From assembly GCA_019638255.1 (NCBI GenBank), contig JAHBUD010000001.1, positions 3,162,001 through 3,226,000 of the forward strand: a stretch of DNA of 64,000 nt, written 5' to 3'. The translations under genes were made by a program, and so were the position numbers. Under the pieces are notes generated by a model. It saw only the letters and a list, made by a program, of their open reading frames with translations. It ran no database searches and had not been told where the DNA came from. This document shows positions 1 through 8,407 of the stretch, in pieces. The stretch's first letter is position 1, and the number at the start of each line of letters is the position of its first letter. Origin of the DNA: Cyclobacteriaceae bacterium. Lineage in GTDB: Bacteria; Bacteroidota; Bacteroidia; Cytophagales; Cyclobacteriaceae.

Positions 1-1
1 A

Positions 2-3000
2 TATTTGGATCCGAATGTCGGATGGGTACCTATAAGCTCACCAAACAATACAACTTTTGACCCATCGCTGCAAGCATATAAAGATGCTTACCATGTTTTC
101 ACTAGCTTTGGATATCCAGGCTTTCCTATAGGAATAGATGTCTGCAACCCTGGGCTTGGATTTCCCTGCGGTACGGCTCAAAGATTTGTGCCCACCTACC
201 AGTGGGTTTCTCTAAAGGCTGCACCAGTGGTTAGTTTCACACTCCCCTCAGATCTTTATTCCTATTGCGAAGACAACGCACCTGTGACTTTAACCGGTTC
301 ACCGCCAAATTCGAACAATATTGTGACTGATTTCTTTACTGCATCAGGCGGACAGGGTGCCTCAATTTCACACTCAATTGTGCTAGGCAGCGAAGTGTGG
401 GTATTTAACCCTGGAGTGGTTTCAGGCGTCACCCCCTCAACCTCTCAAACTTTCAACATTACTTATCAGTTCAGAGACGTTGTTACTGGTTGTTCAAACA
501 CGTTTACTAGACCAATAACTGTCCACGACCGCCCAACCATTGTTCCAACGGGTAACATTACGAAAACACCTCCTGGTCTTCCTAACAATACAACCATCCA
601 AATTTGTCAGGGAACAGCTATGGGTTCATTTTCGGCCACGGATAACACCTACACCTATAGGTGGTATTCTGATCCTCCAAGCCCTGCAACCCAAAAAGGC
701 ATAGAGCCAACATTCAATCCACCTGTTGACAATACCCTTGCAGGAATAACAACATTTCATGTAACGCGCGAACGAAACGGATGCGAAAGTATTGCCACTC
801 CACTGGCTCTTTCGGTTAATGTAATTGCGGCACCACCTCCACCATCACCCAACTTCAGCAATGCAACCCGACAGTATTGTGTTGGAGGGGTAATTCTTCC
901 AATACACCTCGAAGTGCCTGGGGGCGGAAATACAGTCAGGTGGTACGATACATTCGGGAGTTTGATTTATACAGGCAGCACACCCACCCCTGACGATCTT
1001 GGCCTCAATACAGCTGCCGCCAATCTGTATACATTCAATGTTACACAGACTGAACCTGTCAATGGCTGCGAAGGGCTTCCAACAATTGTAACGGTAACAA
1101 TCCAGGCTTTGCCTATAGTATCCATATCGGCATCACTTGATCCAATGAACATTTGTACGACAGGTCCAACTATTCGATTTGCCGCATTCGACCAGGGAGA
1201 TTTTGGAAACCCTGCCATGAATGGCAGTTGGTCTGGTGCAGGACTCGCTGGAGCCCTTAACGAATTTCCAGCACTTGGTGAAGTCGTGTTGAATCCTACT
1301 ACTTTGTTAGCTGGAAACTTTACGCTCCAATATAGTTATCAAAATAGTGCTGGCTGCTCAAACATTGGAACGGTCAATCTGAGAGTACTCCCAATAATTA
1401 CACCCAGTATTTTCGTTGGCGCGGTCTGCGATGGCTCACCGGCTATTATTGTGAACAACTCAACTATTAATCCTACAACTTCAACTATTGCACAGGTTGA
1501 ATGGAGGTTTGGAGACGGAAGTGAGCTTTCGGCAGGCCCAGCCGGTGCCACAATCGATCCGCAAATTCATTCGGGCAATACGACAGGTACCTATCTAAAC
1601 CCACGGCATATCTATCCAAATGTCGGTACCTTCCAGATTGAAGGGGCTTTGATTTCGTCAGATGGGTGCCGGTATACAATACCTCAACAACCTGTAACTG
1701 TAAGTCCTTTGCCTGTTGCAAACTTTACGTGGCAAAATGTGTGTGTCAATTCAACTACAAATTTTAATGGAAGCACAAATCTTCCAGATGCATCCATACA
1801 AACATGGGAATGGGACTTTGCAAGAGTGGGGGCTTTGAATCCTGGCGTAGGTACTGGAAAGAATACTTCTTTCGTATATAGTCAGCCAGGGAGGGATACG
1901 GTGCGTTTGATCGTAACATCAGTTGCTAACTGTACAGACACAGTTAACAAACCAATATTTATCGTTCCAAAATACCCTGCTATTACAGAGAACAATTCCT
2001 ACAATCAGGATTTTACAGCAGGTGCAGACAATTGGCTCTCGGGAGGAATTAATTCCTCATGGGCCCATGGAACCCCGGCTGCCAGCATAATCAACACACC
2101 TGGGGAGACCGCTTGGGTGACTAACCTTACCGGGAATTCAAACCCGGGAGAAAAATCATGGGTATTGAGTCGCTGTTTTGATTTTTCTTCTGCTACAAAA
2201 CCTGTTATTGCACTGGATATTTGGTCTGACACACCATTTGGTCTGGATGGAGCCGTTTTGCAGTACAGTACAAATGGAATAATTGAGGACGATTTCAGTC
2301 CTTTTCCATGGAATGTAGTCGGATTAACAGGTCAGGGGATTAATTGGTATGATAGAAATGGTATTATAAGCAAACCAGGAAATCAACCTGTTGGAGACCT
2401 CGGCTGGACTGGGGATGCTTTAGGTGATCGCTATACAGGATGGAAACATGCGGTGTATAAACTAGACAATCTCATTGGTGCTAGTAATGTAGTTTTTCGA
2501 ATTGCCTTTGCCAGTGTCAGTGGCGCGCAAGAAGGTTTTGCATTCGATAATGTGTTTATCGGTGAACGTAGCCGAAGGGTATTAGTAGAAAACTTTACAA
2601 ATACCTCACCTGCAGCGAACACCACGTTGCATAATGATGAATTCAGACAATTTGAAGAGAATAGCGTTGATATTGTTAAACTTCAGTATCACACAGGGTT
2701 TCCAGGAACTGATCCGGTCAATGAATTAAATCCGTTAATGCACAATGCCCGAACTTCATTTTATGGCATTAGTGCATCTCCCACCTTCAGGGTTGATGGA
2801 GATTTTGGTGTAGGCAGCCCGCTTACATGGGTAGAACCTTTGTTCAATGATAGAGCTCTTGAGCCTTCTCAAATAACCATTGAGAGCAAACAGGAAAAAA
2901 CAAATGGTGAAGTAAAGATTAACACCTACATTAAGAACACTTCAGCTAATGCTTCATTTCCTGCGGGCTCACACATATTTACAGTCGTTGCGGAAAAGAT

Positions 3001-3544
3001 TATTACAAATAGTGCATACTTGGGTGCCCCTAACAATCCTCTGTACTTTGTAGCCAAGCAAATGTTACCATCACCCTCAGGAATAACAATCGCTACAACT
3101 ATTGAACCAGGTGATAGCCTTATACTTCCAGAAATAATTTGGGATAGCCGCAACCTAATTGATGAGACTCAAGGGGCTATCATTATTTTCGTTCAGTCCG
3201 TGCAGGGCGGTAATAAAGAGGTCCACCAGGCAAGGACATTTTTAAATCCACCGATTCCCGATCTGATCACAGCTATCGAAGACCCCTTCTTTACGGACAA
3301 AATCCATGTATACCCCAATCCGGCAAACCACGAATTAAACGTTGTACTACCACAACCCGCACACGAACCCATACCCATTAGTATGTTCGATGCCCACGGA
3401 AGAACTGTCTTTAACGGTCAGTTTCAAACCGGGGAGCAACAAAAGGCACTAATCACAACCGATATGGCGGGTGGTCTGTATATCCTTCAAATTCAAACTT
3501 CCGAAGGTATGGCCAGGAAGAAAGTTATGGTGGTGCACCGTTAA
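2..3544 (+). CDS. Secreted multidomain PKD/Ig-like protein with type IX sorting domain (5' end missing)
   Basis: The reading frame is open from the first bases, so the gene starts upstream of the window; about 1,180 residues are visible. Roughly the first 650 residues are Cys-pair-containing Ig/PKD-like repeats (PKD-type motifs WRFGDGSE near residue 500 and WEWDFA near residue 600). They are followed by a jelly-roll-like segment (about 660-850) and an Omp28-like thioredoxin-fold segment beginning VLVENFTN (about 860-990) that lacks the usual cysteines. The last ~78 residues start VYPNPANHEL and end in a basic KKVMVV tail, a type A C-terminal sorting domain of type IX secretion. The protein is therefore exported across the outer membrane and probably surface-attached or released. 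Adhesion or matrix function is inference. It stands alone, 112 bases before the TerC gene. Confidence 0.85.
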   Translation, partial: YLDPNVGWVPISSPNNTTFDPSLQAYKDAYHVFTSFGYPGFPIGIDVCNPGLGFPCGTAQRFVPTYQWVSLKAAPVVSFTLPSDLYSYCEDNAPVTLTGSPPNSNNIVTDFFTASGGQGASISHSIVLGSEVWVFNPGVVSGVTPSTSQTFNITYQFRDVVTGCSNTFTRPITVHDRPTIVPTGNITKTPPGLPNNTTIQICQGTAMGSFSATDNTYTYRWYSDPPSPATQKGIEPTFNPPVDNTLAGITTFHVTRERNGCESIATPLALSVNVIAAPPPPSPNFSNATRQYCVGGVILPIHLEVPGGGNTVRWYDTFGSLIYTGSTPTPDDLGLNTAAANLYTFNVTQTEPVNGCEGLPTIVTVTIQALPIVSISASLDPMNICTTGPTIRFAAFDQGDFGNPAMNGSWSGAGLAGALNEFPALGEVVLNPTTLLAGNFTLQYSYQNSAGCSNIGTVNLRVLPIITPSIFVGAVCDGSPAIIVNNSTINPTTSTIAQVEWRFGDGSELSAGPAGATIDPQIHSGNTTGTYLNPRHIYPNVGTFQIEGALISSDGCRYTIPQQPVTVSPLPVANFTWQNVCVNSTTNFNGSTNLPDASIQTWEWDFARVGALNPGVGTGKNTSFVYSQPGRDTVRLIVTSVANCTDTVNKPIFIVPKYPAITENNSYNQDFTAGADNWLSGGINSSWAHGTPAASIINTPGETAWVTNLTGNSNPGEKSWVLSRCFDFSSATKPVIALDIWSDTPFGLDGAVLQYSTNGIIEDDFSPFPWNVVGLTGQGINWYDRNGIISKPGNQPVGDLGWTGDALGDRYTGWKHAVYKLDNLIGASNVVFRIAFASVSGAQEGFAFDNVFIGERSRRVLVENFTNTSPAANTTLHNDEFRQFEENSVDIVKLQYHTGFPGTDPVNELNPLMHNARTSFYGISASPTFRVDGDFGVGSPLTWVEPLFNDRALEPSQITIESKQEKTNGEVKINTYIKNTSANASFPAGSHIFTVVAEKIITNSAYLGAPNNPLYFVAKQMLPSPSGITIATTIEPGDSLILPEIIWDSRNLIDETQGAIIIFVQSVQGGNKEVHQARTFLNPPIPDLITAIEDPFFTDKIHVYPNPANHELNVVLPQPAHEPIPISMFDAHGRTVFNGQFQTGEQQKALITTDMAGGLYILQIQTSEGMARKKVMVVHR

Positions 3545-3656
3545 AGAATATAAAATTTGGCTATGGAACATGTCATTCAGCTTTATTTTAACGGTTGCAC
3601 ACGGTTGCACGGATTACGGACTTAACCTATTTTTAAACCACAATTGACCCCACCGA

Positions 3657-4466
3657 ATGGAAATCTTTCTGCATGCCGAAACCTGGCTGGCACTTTTAAC
3701 CCTTACGTTTTTTGAAATTATCCTCGGTGTCGATAACATTATTTTTATTTCCATTGTGGCCAACCGGCTGCCGGTTGAAATACGGGCCCGCACCCGCAAC
3801 TTTGGCCTTATGCTCGCCATGGGCGTGCGCATTATCTTATTGCTGGGCATTACATGGGTAATTGGCTTTACGGAACCCCTGTTTACGCTGGGCGATATCA
3901 CCCCTGAATTCCTTTACCAATACATTCACGAAGAACATCCCTTTAGTGGCCGCGACTTGATCCTTATGTTTGGAGGGTTGTTTTTGATCGCCAAAAGTAC
4001 CCGCGAAATCAACCATGAGATAGAGGGCGAAGAAGATGAGGTGCCGGATACGATGAAGCCACGGGTAAACGTGAGCGGCATTATTCTTCAAATTATTTTA
4101 ATTGACATCATCTTCTCGTTTGACTCCATACTTACGGCTGTTGGTCTAACCAAGCAAGTCACTTTAATGATTATTGCCGTTATCATTTCCATTGGCATCA
4201 TGATGGTGTTTGCGGGAAAGATCAGCGACTTTATCAGCAAGCACCCTTCTATGGAGGTATTGGCGTTAGGCTTTTTAATTCTTATCGGTTTTATGCTTTT
4301 TCTTGAGGGCCTCGAATATGATATCCCCAAAGGATACATCTACTTCGCAGTAGCTTTCTCACTGCTCATTGAAATGGTGAACATTCGCATACGAAACCGT
4401 GAGAAACGAAAGCGGCAAGAGGCACTCCAAATGAAACAAGCTAAAAAGCAGGAAGAAAATGCCTGA
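3657..4466 (+). CDS. TerC/Alx family integral membrane protein
   Basis: This 269-residue inner-membrane protein has the TerC family hallmarks: an early FFEIILGVDNIIFISI segment with an intramembrane acidic residue, a matching second-half segment DIIFSFDSILTAVG, and about seven hydrophobic helices with a cytoplasmic acidic loop (EIEGEEDEV) between the halves. The family is implicated in metal (Mn) export or metalation of exported proteins and in tellurite resistance; the substrate here cannot be read from sequence. The C-terminus is basic and charged (REKRKRQ). The stop overlaps the start of the following DinB-like gene by 8 bases, so the two are probably co-transcribed and translationally coupled. 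Confidence 0.9.
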   Translation: MEIFLHAETWLALLTLTFFEIILGVDNIIFISIVANRLPVEIRARTRNFGLMLAMGVRIILLLGITWVIGFTEPLFTLGDITPEFLYQYIHEEHPFSGRDLILMFGGLFLIAKSTREINHEIEGEEDEVPDTMKPRVNVSGIILQIILIDIIFSFDSILTAVGLTKQVTLMIIAVIISIGIMMVFAGKISDFISKHPSMEVLALGFLILIGFMLFLEGLEYDIPKGYIYFAVAFSLLIEMVNIRIRNREKRKRQEALQMKQAKKQEENA

Positions 4467-4986
4467 CCTGAGTCTTCAATATCCTATCGGAAAATTCCTT
4501 GCGCAAAAAAGCTATACACCCGAAGAAACAGCTTCCTCTATTGCAATTATTCGGGTACTGCCGGATAAACTAGCTACACTCCTTACTTCCTTTACCCCTG
4601 AATTATTGGATACACCCTACCGTCCGGGTGGGTGGACTGGCCAACAAGTGATTCATCACCTGGCCGACAGCCATATGCATGCCTACATCCGCTGCAAGTG
4701 GACCCTCACCGAAGACACTCCACTTATTAAAGCGTATGATGAAACAACCTGGGCTTTAACTCCGGAAACAAAAATGAATCCTGAATTATCGGTTGCCCTG
4801 CTAAATGCCTTGCACCCCAAATGGGTAGTGTTGCTCAGCGCTTTATCAAGCGATGACCTCCAAAAAAGTTTTATGCATCCTCAAACCAATAAACATGTGC
4901 CCCTAAACAGGCTCATTGCGTTGTATGCCTGGCATGGCGAACACCACTTAGCACACCTCCACCTAATTTTAGATTGTAAATCATAA
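4459..4986 (+). CDS. DinB/YfiT-like putative metal-dependent hydrolase or thiol transferase
   Basis: This 175-residue protein matches the DinB four-helix fold, YfiT branch. It has an N-terminal segment around RPGGWTGQQVIHHLADSHMH and a C-terminal HGEHHLAHL segment, which together supply the three-histidine metal site of the family. YfiT-type proteins are annotated as putative metal-dependent hydrolases and related BstA proteins transfer bacillithiol; which activity applies is not decided by the sequence. Length is normal for the family. The start overlaps the end of the TerC gene by 8 bases. The gene is followed by a REP-like fragment. Confidence 0.85.
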   Translation: MPDLSLQYPIGKFLAQKSYTPEETASSIAIIRVLPDKLATLLTSFTPELLDTPYRPGGWTGQQVIHHLADSHMHAYIRCKWTLTEDTPLIKAYDETTWALTPETKMNPELSVALLNALHPKWVVLLSALSSDDLQKSFMHPQTNKHVPLNRLIALYAWHGEHHLAHLHLILDCKS

Positions 4987-5001
4987 ACCAAATTGTTTCT
5001 A

Positions 5002-5030
5002 TTGTCGCACCGAGGAACGAGGTGTCTCTT
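5002..5030 (+). repeat. REP-like repeat fragment (copy A, left arm only)
   Basis: The stretch TTGTCGCACCGAGGAACGAG plus GTGTCTCTT matches the left arm of the two complete imperfect palindromes at 54523-54609 and 56623-56709. No convincing right arm with CTCGGCATGGCA follows before the next gene, so this copy looks truncated. Nothing else is visible in the 145-base gap. Confidence 0.6.
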
Positions 5031-5131
5031 GAATATAAAGAACAGCATAACAAGTGAAACTAATTTTTAAGCTTGAAGGCGGACACCTTAATTTTGGACT
5101 TTCAAAATAGCTTATTAAATCTTCCAGTAAA

Positions 5132-6070
5132 TTGAACTACTCCCCACCCTTCTTCTTATTCCACCCTCACTTGGAGACTATCTACCCGGCATTAATCAGG
5201 CGTGTTAGTCTTCAGCCCTATCAACGTGAACGTATCCCTACACCCGATGATGATTTTCTTGACCTCGACTGGCTTACACAACAATCTGCCAAATTGGTTA
5301 TCATTTCGCACGGCCTCGAGGGCAATACAAAACGTGCTTACATTAAAGGCATGGCTCGGCACTGCTACACACACGGATTTGATGTGCTTACCTGGAACTA
5401 TCGCGGATGCAGCGGAGAAATGAACCGACAACTGCGCTTTTACCACAGCGGGGCAACGGATGATCTGCATACCGTCATCGAACATGCAGTTAACCGTAAC
5501 CGCTATACTGAAATCAACCTGATTGGTTTTAGCCTGGGAGGCAACCTTACTTTGAAATATTTAGGAGAAGATCGATCACGAACACCACTACTCCGCAAAG
5601 CTGTTGCATTCTCCGTACCAGTTGACCTGCACACCAGTTGTATACAGATTTCAAAACCCGGAAACTGGATTTATTCCCAACGCTTTCTGCGCAGTCTTAA
5701 AAAGAAAGTGATCGAAAAATCAAAAATTGTATCAGGTATTGATACTAGTGGAATAGAAAAAATCAAAACGTTGATGGAATTTGATGACCACTTTACTGGG
5801 CCGGTGCACGGATTTAAAAATGCCATCGACTATTATGAGCGTTCAAGCTCACTCCGGTTTCTAAATAACATCAGCATTCCTGCGCTGTTGGTGAATGCCA
5901 AAAATGATCCCTTCCTTAGTCCGGAATGTTTTCCGGCTAACGAATTGAAGAACCATGCACTTGTTCAATTGGAAAGTCCGGCCCACGGTGGACATGTTGG
6001 TTTTACACGAATCAATGCCAACGGCACGTATTGGTCGGAAGAACGTGCATTTCAATTTCTGTTGGCCTGA
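5132..6070 (+). CDS. YheT-like alpha/beta hydrolase
   Basis: The 312-residue protein has the YheT/ABHD family opening FHPHLETIYPALIRR and the hydrolase elbow GFSLGGNLTLKYLG, where Ser is the predicted nucleophile. Acid (NAKNDPFLSP) and base (SPAHGGHVGF) motifs follow in the expected order, giving a complete Ser-Asp-His triad. Cytosolic; probable ester or thioester substrate unknown. The start is TTG: an in-frame stop lies at 5108-5110 and no ATG occurs before the conserved N-terminus, so TTG at 5132 is the only sensible start. It has its own gap upstream and ends 47 bases before the SRAP-family gene. Confidence 0.87.
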   Translation: MNYSPPFFLFHPHLETIYPALIRRVSLQPYQRERIPTPDDDFLDLDWLTQQSAKLVIISHGLEGNTKRAYIKGMARHCYTHGFDVLTWNYRGCSGEMNRQLRFYHSGATDDLHTVIEHAVNRNRYTEINLIGFSLGGNLTLKYLGEDRSRTPLLRKAVAFSVPVDLHTSCIQISKPGNWIYSQRFLRSLKKKVIEKSKIVSGIDTSGIEKIKTLMEFDDHFTGPVHGFKNAIDYYERSSSLRFLNNISIPALLVNAKNDPFLSPECFPANELKNHALVQLESPAHGGHVGFTRINANGTYWSEERAFQFLLA

Positions 6071-6117
6071 AGGCATACGTTGATAATTCATTATCTTGTG
6101 CCTTGTAATTTATCCGC

Positions 6118-6813
6118 ATGATTGAACGCTATAGCATCGCAGCAACAACCGAGAAAATTGCTGAACGCTTTTCAGCGGATGTTCCAGAATTTTATACGCC
6201 CCGCTACAACGCTGCACCTACACAACTGCTACCGGTAATTACCAGCGGTGCCCCGCAAGGGCTCTCGCTTTTTTATTGGGGGCGACCACCCCAATGGGCG
6301 CGCAATAAATCGCTCAGCGAACGTATCGTAAATGTGCACATGGAAACCCTTTTGGAAAGGCCGGTACTGAAAAAAGCCCTCATGAAATTCCGCTGCATTG
6401 TTCCGGCTGATGGATTCTATGCCTGGAAAAAATTGGGCAAAAAAACAGCAATACCGTACCGGTTTGTTACCAATCAAGAAATCTTTTCGTTTGCCGGACT
6501 ATGGGAAGAATTTGAAGATGAAGGCGGGGCAATGGTGCATACCTTTACCATTATTACTATTGCCGCCAACGAATCGGTTGGTCGTATTACCGACCGCATG
6601 CCGGTGATTTTAACAAAACAAAATGAATCGGTTTGGCTCGATCAACGCACAACAGAAGCTGATCTTGTAAAACAACTCACAGCATATCCGTCCGAAAAGA
6701 TTAACCTCTACCCTGTTTCACCCCGCATCAACGAGCTCAAAACGGATGTGCCCTCCTTGATTATTCCAACACCCCCAGCCGATCAGCACGGTAACCTTAC
6801 GTTGTTTGATTAG
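6118..6813 (+). CDS. SRAP-domain (YedK/HMCES-like) protein lacking the catalytic residues
   Basis: The 231-residue protein is a clear SRAP fold: PRYNAAPTQLLPVI, FYWGRPPQW, NVHMETL, FRCIVPADGFYAWKK and ITDRMPVIL occur in family order. Family members shield abasic DNA by linking to it through Cys2, with Glu (in GxYEW) and His (in HDRMP) assisting. Here residue 2 is Ile (start MIERYS instead of MCGRYS), the Glu is Ala (GFYAW) and the His is Thr (ITDRMP), while the DNA-contacting Asn (NVHMET) remains. The reading frame is intact and the start is unambiguous, so this is a pseudo-enzyme or a protein with changed chemistry rather than a broken gene. Monocistronic in appearance. Confidence 0.85.
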   Translation: MIERYSIAATTEKIAERFSADVPEFYTPRYNAAPTQLLPVITSGAPQGLSLFYWGRPPQWARNKSLSERIVNVHMETLLERPVLKKALMKFRCIVPADGFYAWKKLGKKTAIPYRFVTNQEIFSFAGLWEEFEDEGGAMVHTFTIITIAANESVGRITDRMPVILTKQNESVWLDQRTTEADLVKQLTAYPSEKINLYPVSPRINELKTDVPSLIIPTPPADQHGNLTLFD

Positions 6814-6930
6814 CCCTGCTTGGCATGTTATCTGAAAATCCAATTCACAAAACACAATACCTTTGCGACTTGGCGCCTTTGCGGTAAATTACATGAGCAT
6901 ACGTTTAAAGTTCTACAAATTGAATTGATT

Positions 6931-7062
6931 GTCATTGCGAGGAAGGGTAAGAGTCAAACAATCTCAAACTTCGTGTTTGGCTCTTACGATGTAATGAGGG
7001 ATTGCTTTGTAACAGAACGATTCGTATGGTTGATTAAGCTTGTCAATTTTCCACACAATGAC
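6931..7062 (+). repeat. MITE/REP-like palindromic element (copy D)
   Basis: The outer arms GTCATTGCGAGG (6931-6942) and CCACACAATGAC (7051-7062) are inverted with 10 of 12 bases matching. An inner hairpin has 13-base arms GTAAGAGTCAAAC (6947-6959) and GTTTGGCTCTTAC (6974-6986) with one mismatch. It fills most of the 274-base gap between the SRAP gene and the convergent lipoprotein gene. The arms resemble the widespread GTCATTGCGAGGA-type dispersed repeat of bacterial genomes. Confidence 0.6.
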
Positions 7063-7087
7063 GGGGAAAATCAGCTACCAATAAGAT

Positions 7088-8053
7088 TCAAAACCCAAAC
7101 CCATCATCTTCATCCTCTTTTTTCACAGGATCATCTTCCTGCTTTTTAGGTTTTGGTTCAGCCTTCTTCTTAGGCTCCTTAACTTTTTTCTGTTTGGGTT
7201 GCTTGGCAGCCTTTCTCTTCTTTGCCGCAGGTGCAGCAGTAACGGCTGAATCACGCGGAGCATCATCAAATTGATCAAAATTATATTCATCCATATCGGC
7301 TGAAACCTTTTGTGAAGTCAATTCATCGTCAGTAGTACCTTTACTCTTCTTCTTAAACAGTCCACCGAAAAAACCTTTAATGCCCTTCTTTTCCTTTTTT
7401 CCAGTTTTAGCTGCTTTCTTAGTCTCGGCCTGTTCTTTGGCTAGACGAACATCGGGCAATACCAGCACGTCACGCAGATACCACATGTAATTGTCCTGAT
7501 CAACATTGAAGCCTATCTCCTTAACGTGGTAAGTTGGCTTTACCGGAACCCCTGGAACATAGTAGCGATCGTATCGCTTTGAAATGGAATCGTAGTGGAT
7601 GCTGTCTTTGTAGGCATGTTTCAATACACGTACTTCTCGATCAACACTGATAACATATCGGGTTTCTTTAACCTCAACGGAATCACGTGGCTCAACATCA
7701 ACAATGTAAATGCTGTCAATGACTGATCGGGCAGCCCGATCTAAATCGGAAGCCAGGGCCAAATCGTCCATCAGCAAGGAATCAGGCACAACAGGATTAA
7801 CGGGCTTCATCACTACAGTCTGTAAACTCCTGTTTTTCTTTTTATAGGTAGTAGGTTCAGCTACCAGGTATTTATTCTTGCTAGCGCTGGCAAACACTTT
7901 AGGCTCACCATCCTCATTAAAGTAGCTGTATTTCTTTTGAAGTTCTGCCTTATCGTAAATGAATGCACTCTGGTAGGCAGGGCACACCACCTTTTGAGTA
8001 CAAGCGCTCAAAAGCCATATAGAAGCAACTACGACAAGATATGCCCTGACCAT
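7088..8053 (-). CDS. Uncharacterised lipoprotein with Lys-rich acidic/basic tail
   Basis: I do not recognise a characterised family. The 321-residue product starts with a lipoprotein signal peptide (MVRAYLVVVASIWLLSAC, lipobox LSAC with Cys18), so it should be membrane-anchored. The middle is mixed charge with many short beta-prone segments (VDREVRVLKHAYKDSIHYDS). From about residue 205 it becomes very rich in lysine, with KKAAKTGKKEKK, then a KPKKQ-rich stretch, then an acidic end DDPVKKEDEDDGFGF, probably disordered. A -7-like box TATTTTTG (minus strand, 8070-8077) sits about 17 bases before the start but no good -33 box was found. It is convergent with the SRAP gene and followed by a palindromic repeat. 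Confidence 0.8.
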   Translation of the reverse strand: MVRAYLVVVASIWLLSACTQKVVCPAYQSAFIYDKAELQKKYSYFNEDGEPKVFASASKNKYLVAEPTTYKKKNRSLQTVVMKPVNPVVPDSLLMDDLALASDLDRAARSVIDSIYIVDVEPRDSVEVKETRYVISVDREVRVLKHAYKDSIHYDSISKRYDRYYVPGVPVKPTYHVKEIGFNVDQDNYMWYLRDVLVLPDVRLAKEQAETKKAAKTGKKEKKGIKGFFGGLFKKKSKGTTDDELTSQKVSADMDEYNFDQFDDAPRDSAVTAAPAAKKRKAAKQPKQKKVKEPKKKAEPKPKKQEDDPVKKEDEDDGFGF

Positions 8054-8178
8054 TCGTTGGGTAATCAGACAAAAATAGTGAAATAAACAAGAAGTAATTC
8101 GAATTCACCTCGAATTGTAACCACCTGAAAATCAATAATATTACACACACATGTGCATGTAATAGTTTTGCTCAAAAA

Positions 8179-8403
8179 TCAATATCCGAAGAAATAACGC
8201 TTAAGAATGATGATTAAACATACCAGAAACATCAAAATTGAGATTTTATTGATGGTATGCATGGCGCGTATATTGAACGCATTGGGGCGAGAAGGATCTT
8301 TTTTCCGGAAAAAATAACCCGTAACCTCACCCAGTTGAAAGAATTCCTTTAATCGATTTGAGCCTGACGCCTTGGTTTTATCTGCTTCCTGATTCTGCTC
8401 CAT
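8179..8403 (-). CDS. Small single-pass membrane protein (DUF6728-like)
   Basis: This 74-residue protein has a charged N-terminal half (KEFFQLGEVTGYFFRKKDPS) and one C-terminal hydrophobic helix ISILMFLVCLIIILKRYFF. Proteins of this size and layout are common hypothetical genes in Bacteroidota; the assignment to DUF6728 is from memory and tentative. It starts 4 bases after the ispG stop on the same strand, so it is almost certainly in the ispG transcript. No function can be stated. Confidence 0.75.
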   Translation of the reverse strand: MEQNQEADKTKASGSNRLKEFFQLGEVTGYFFRKKDPSRPNAFNIRAMHTINKISILMFLVCLIIILKRYFFGY

Positions 8404-8407
8404 AACC

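Noticed and set aside
6820..7149. 109-codon open frame on the plus strand
   Set aside because: It runs through a palindromic repeat and into the antisense of the lipoprotein gene; the translation has no domain or natural start context.
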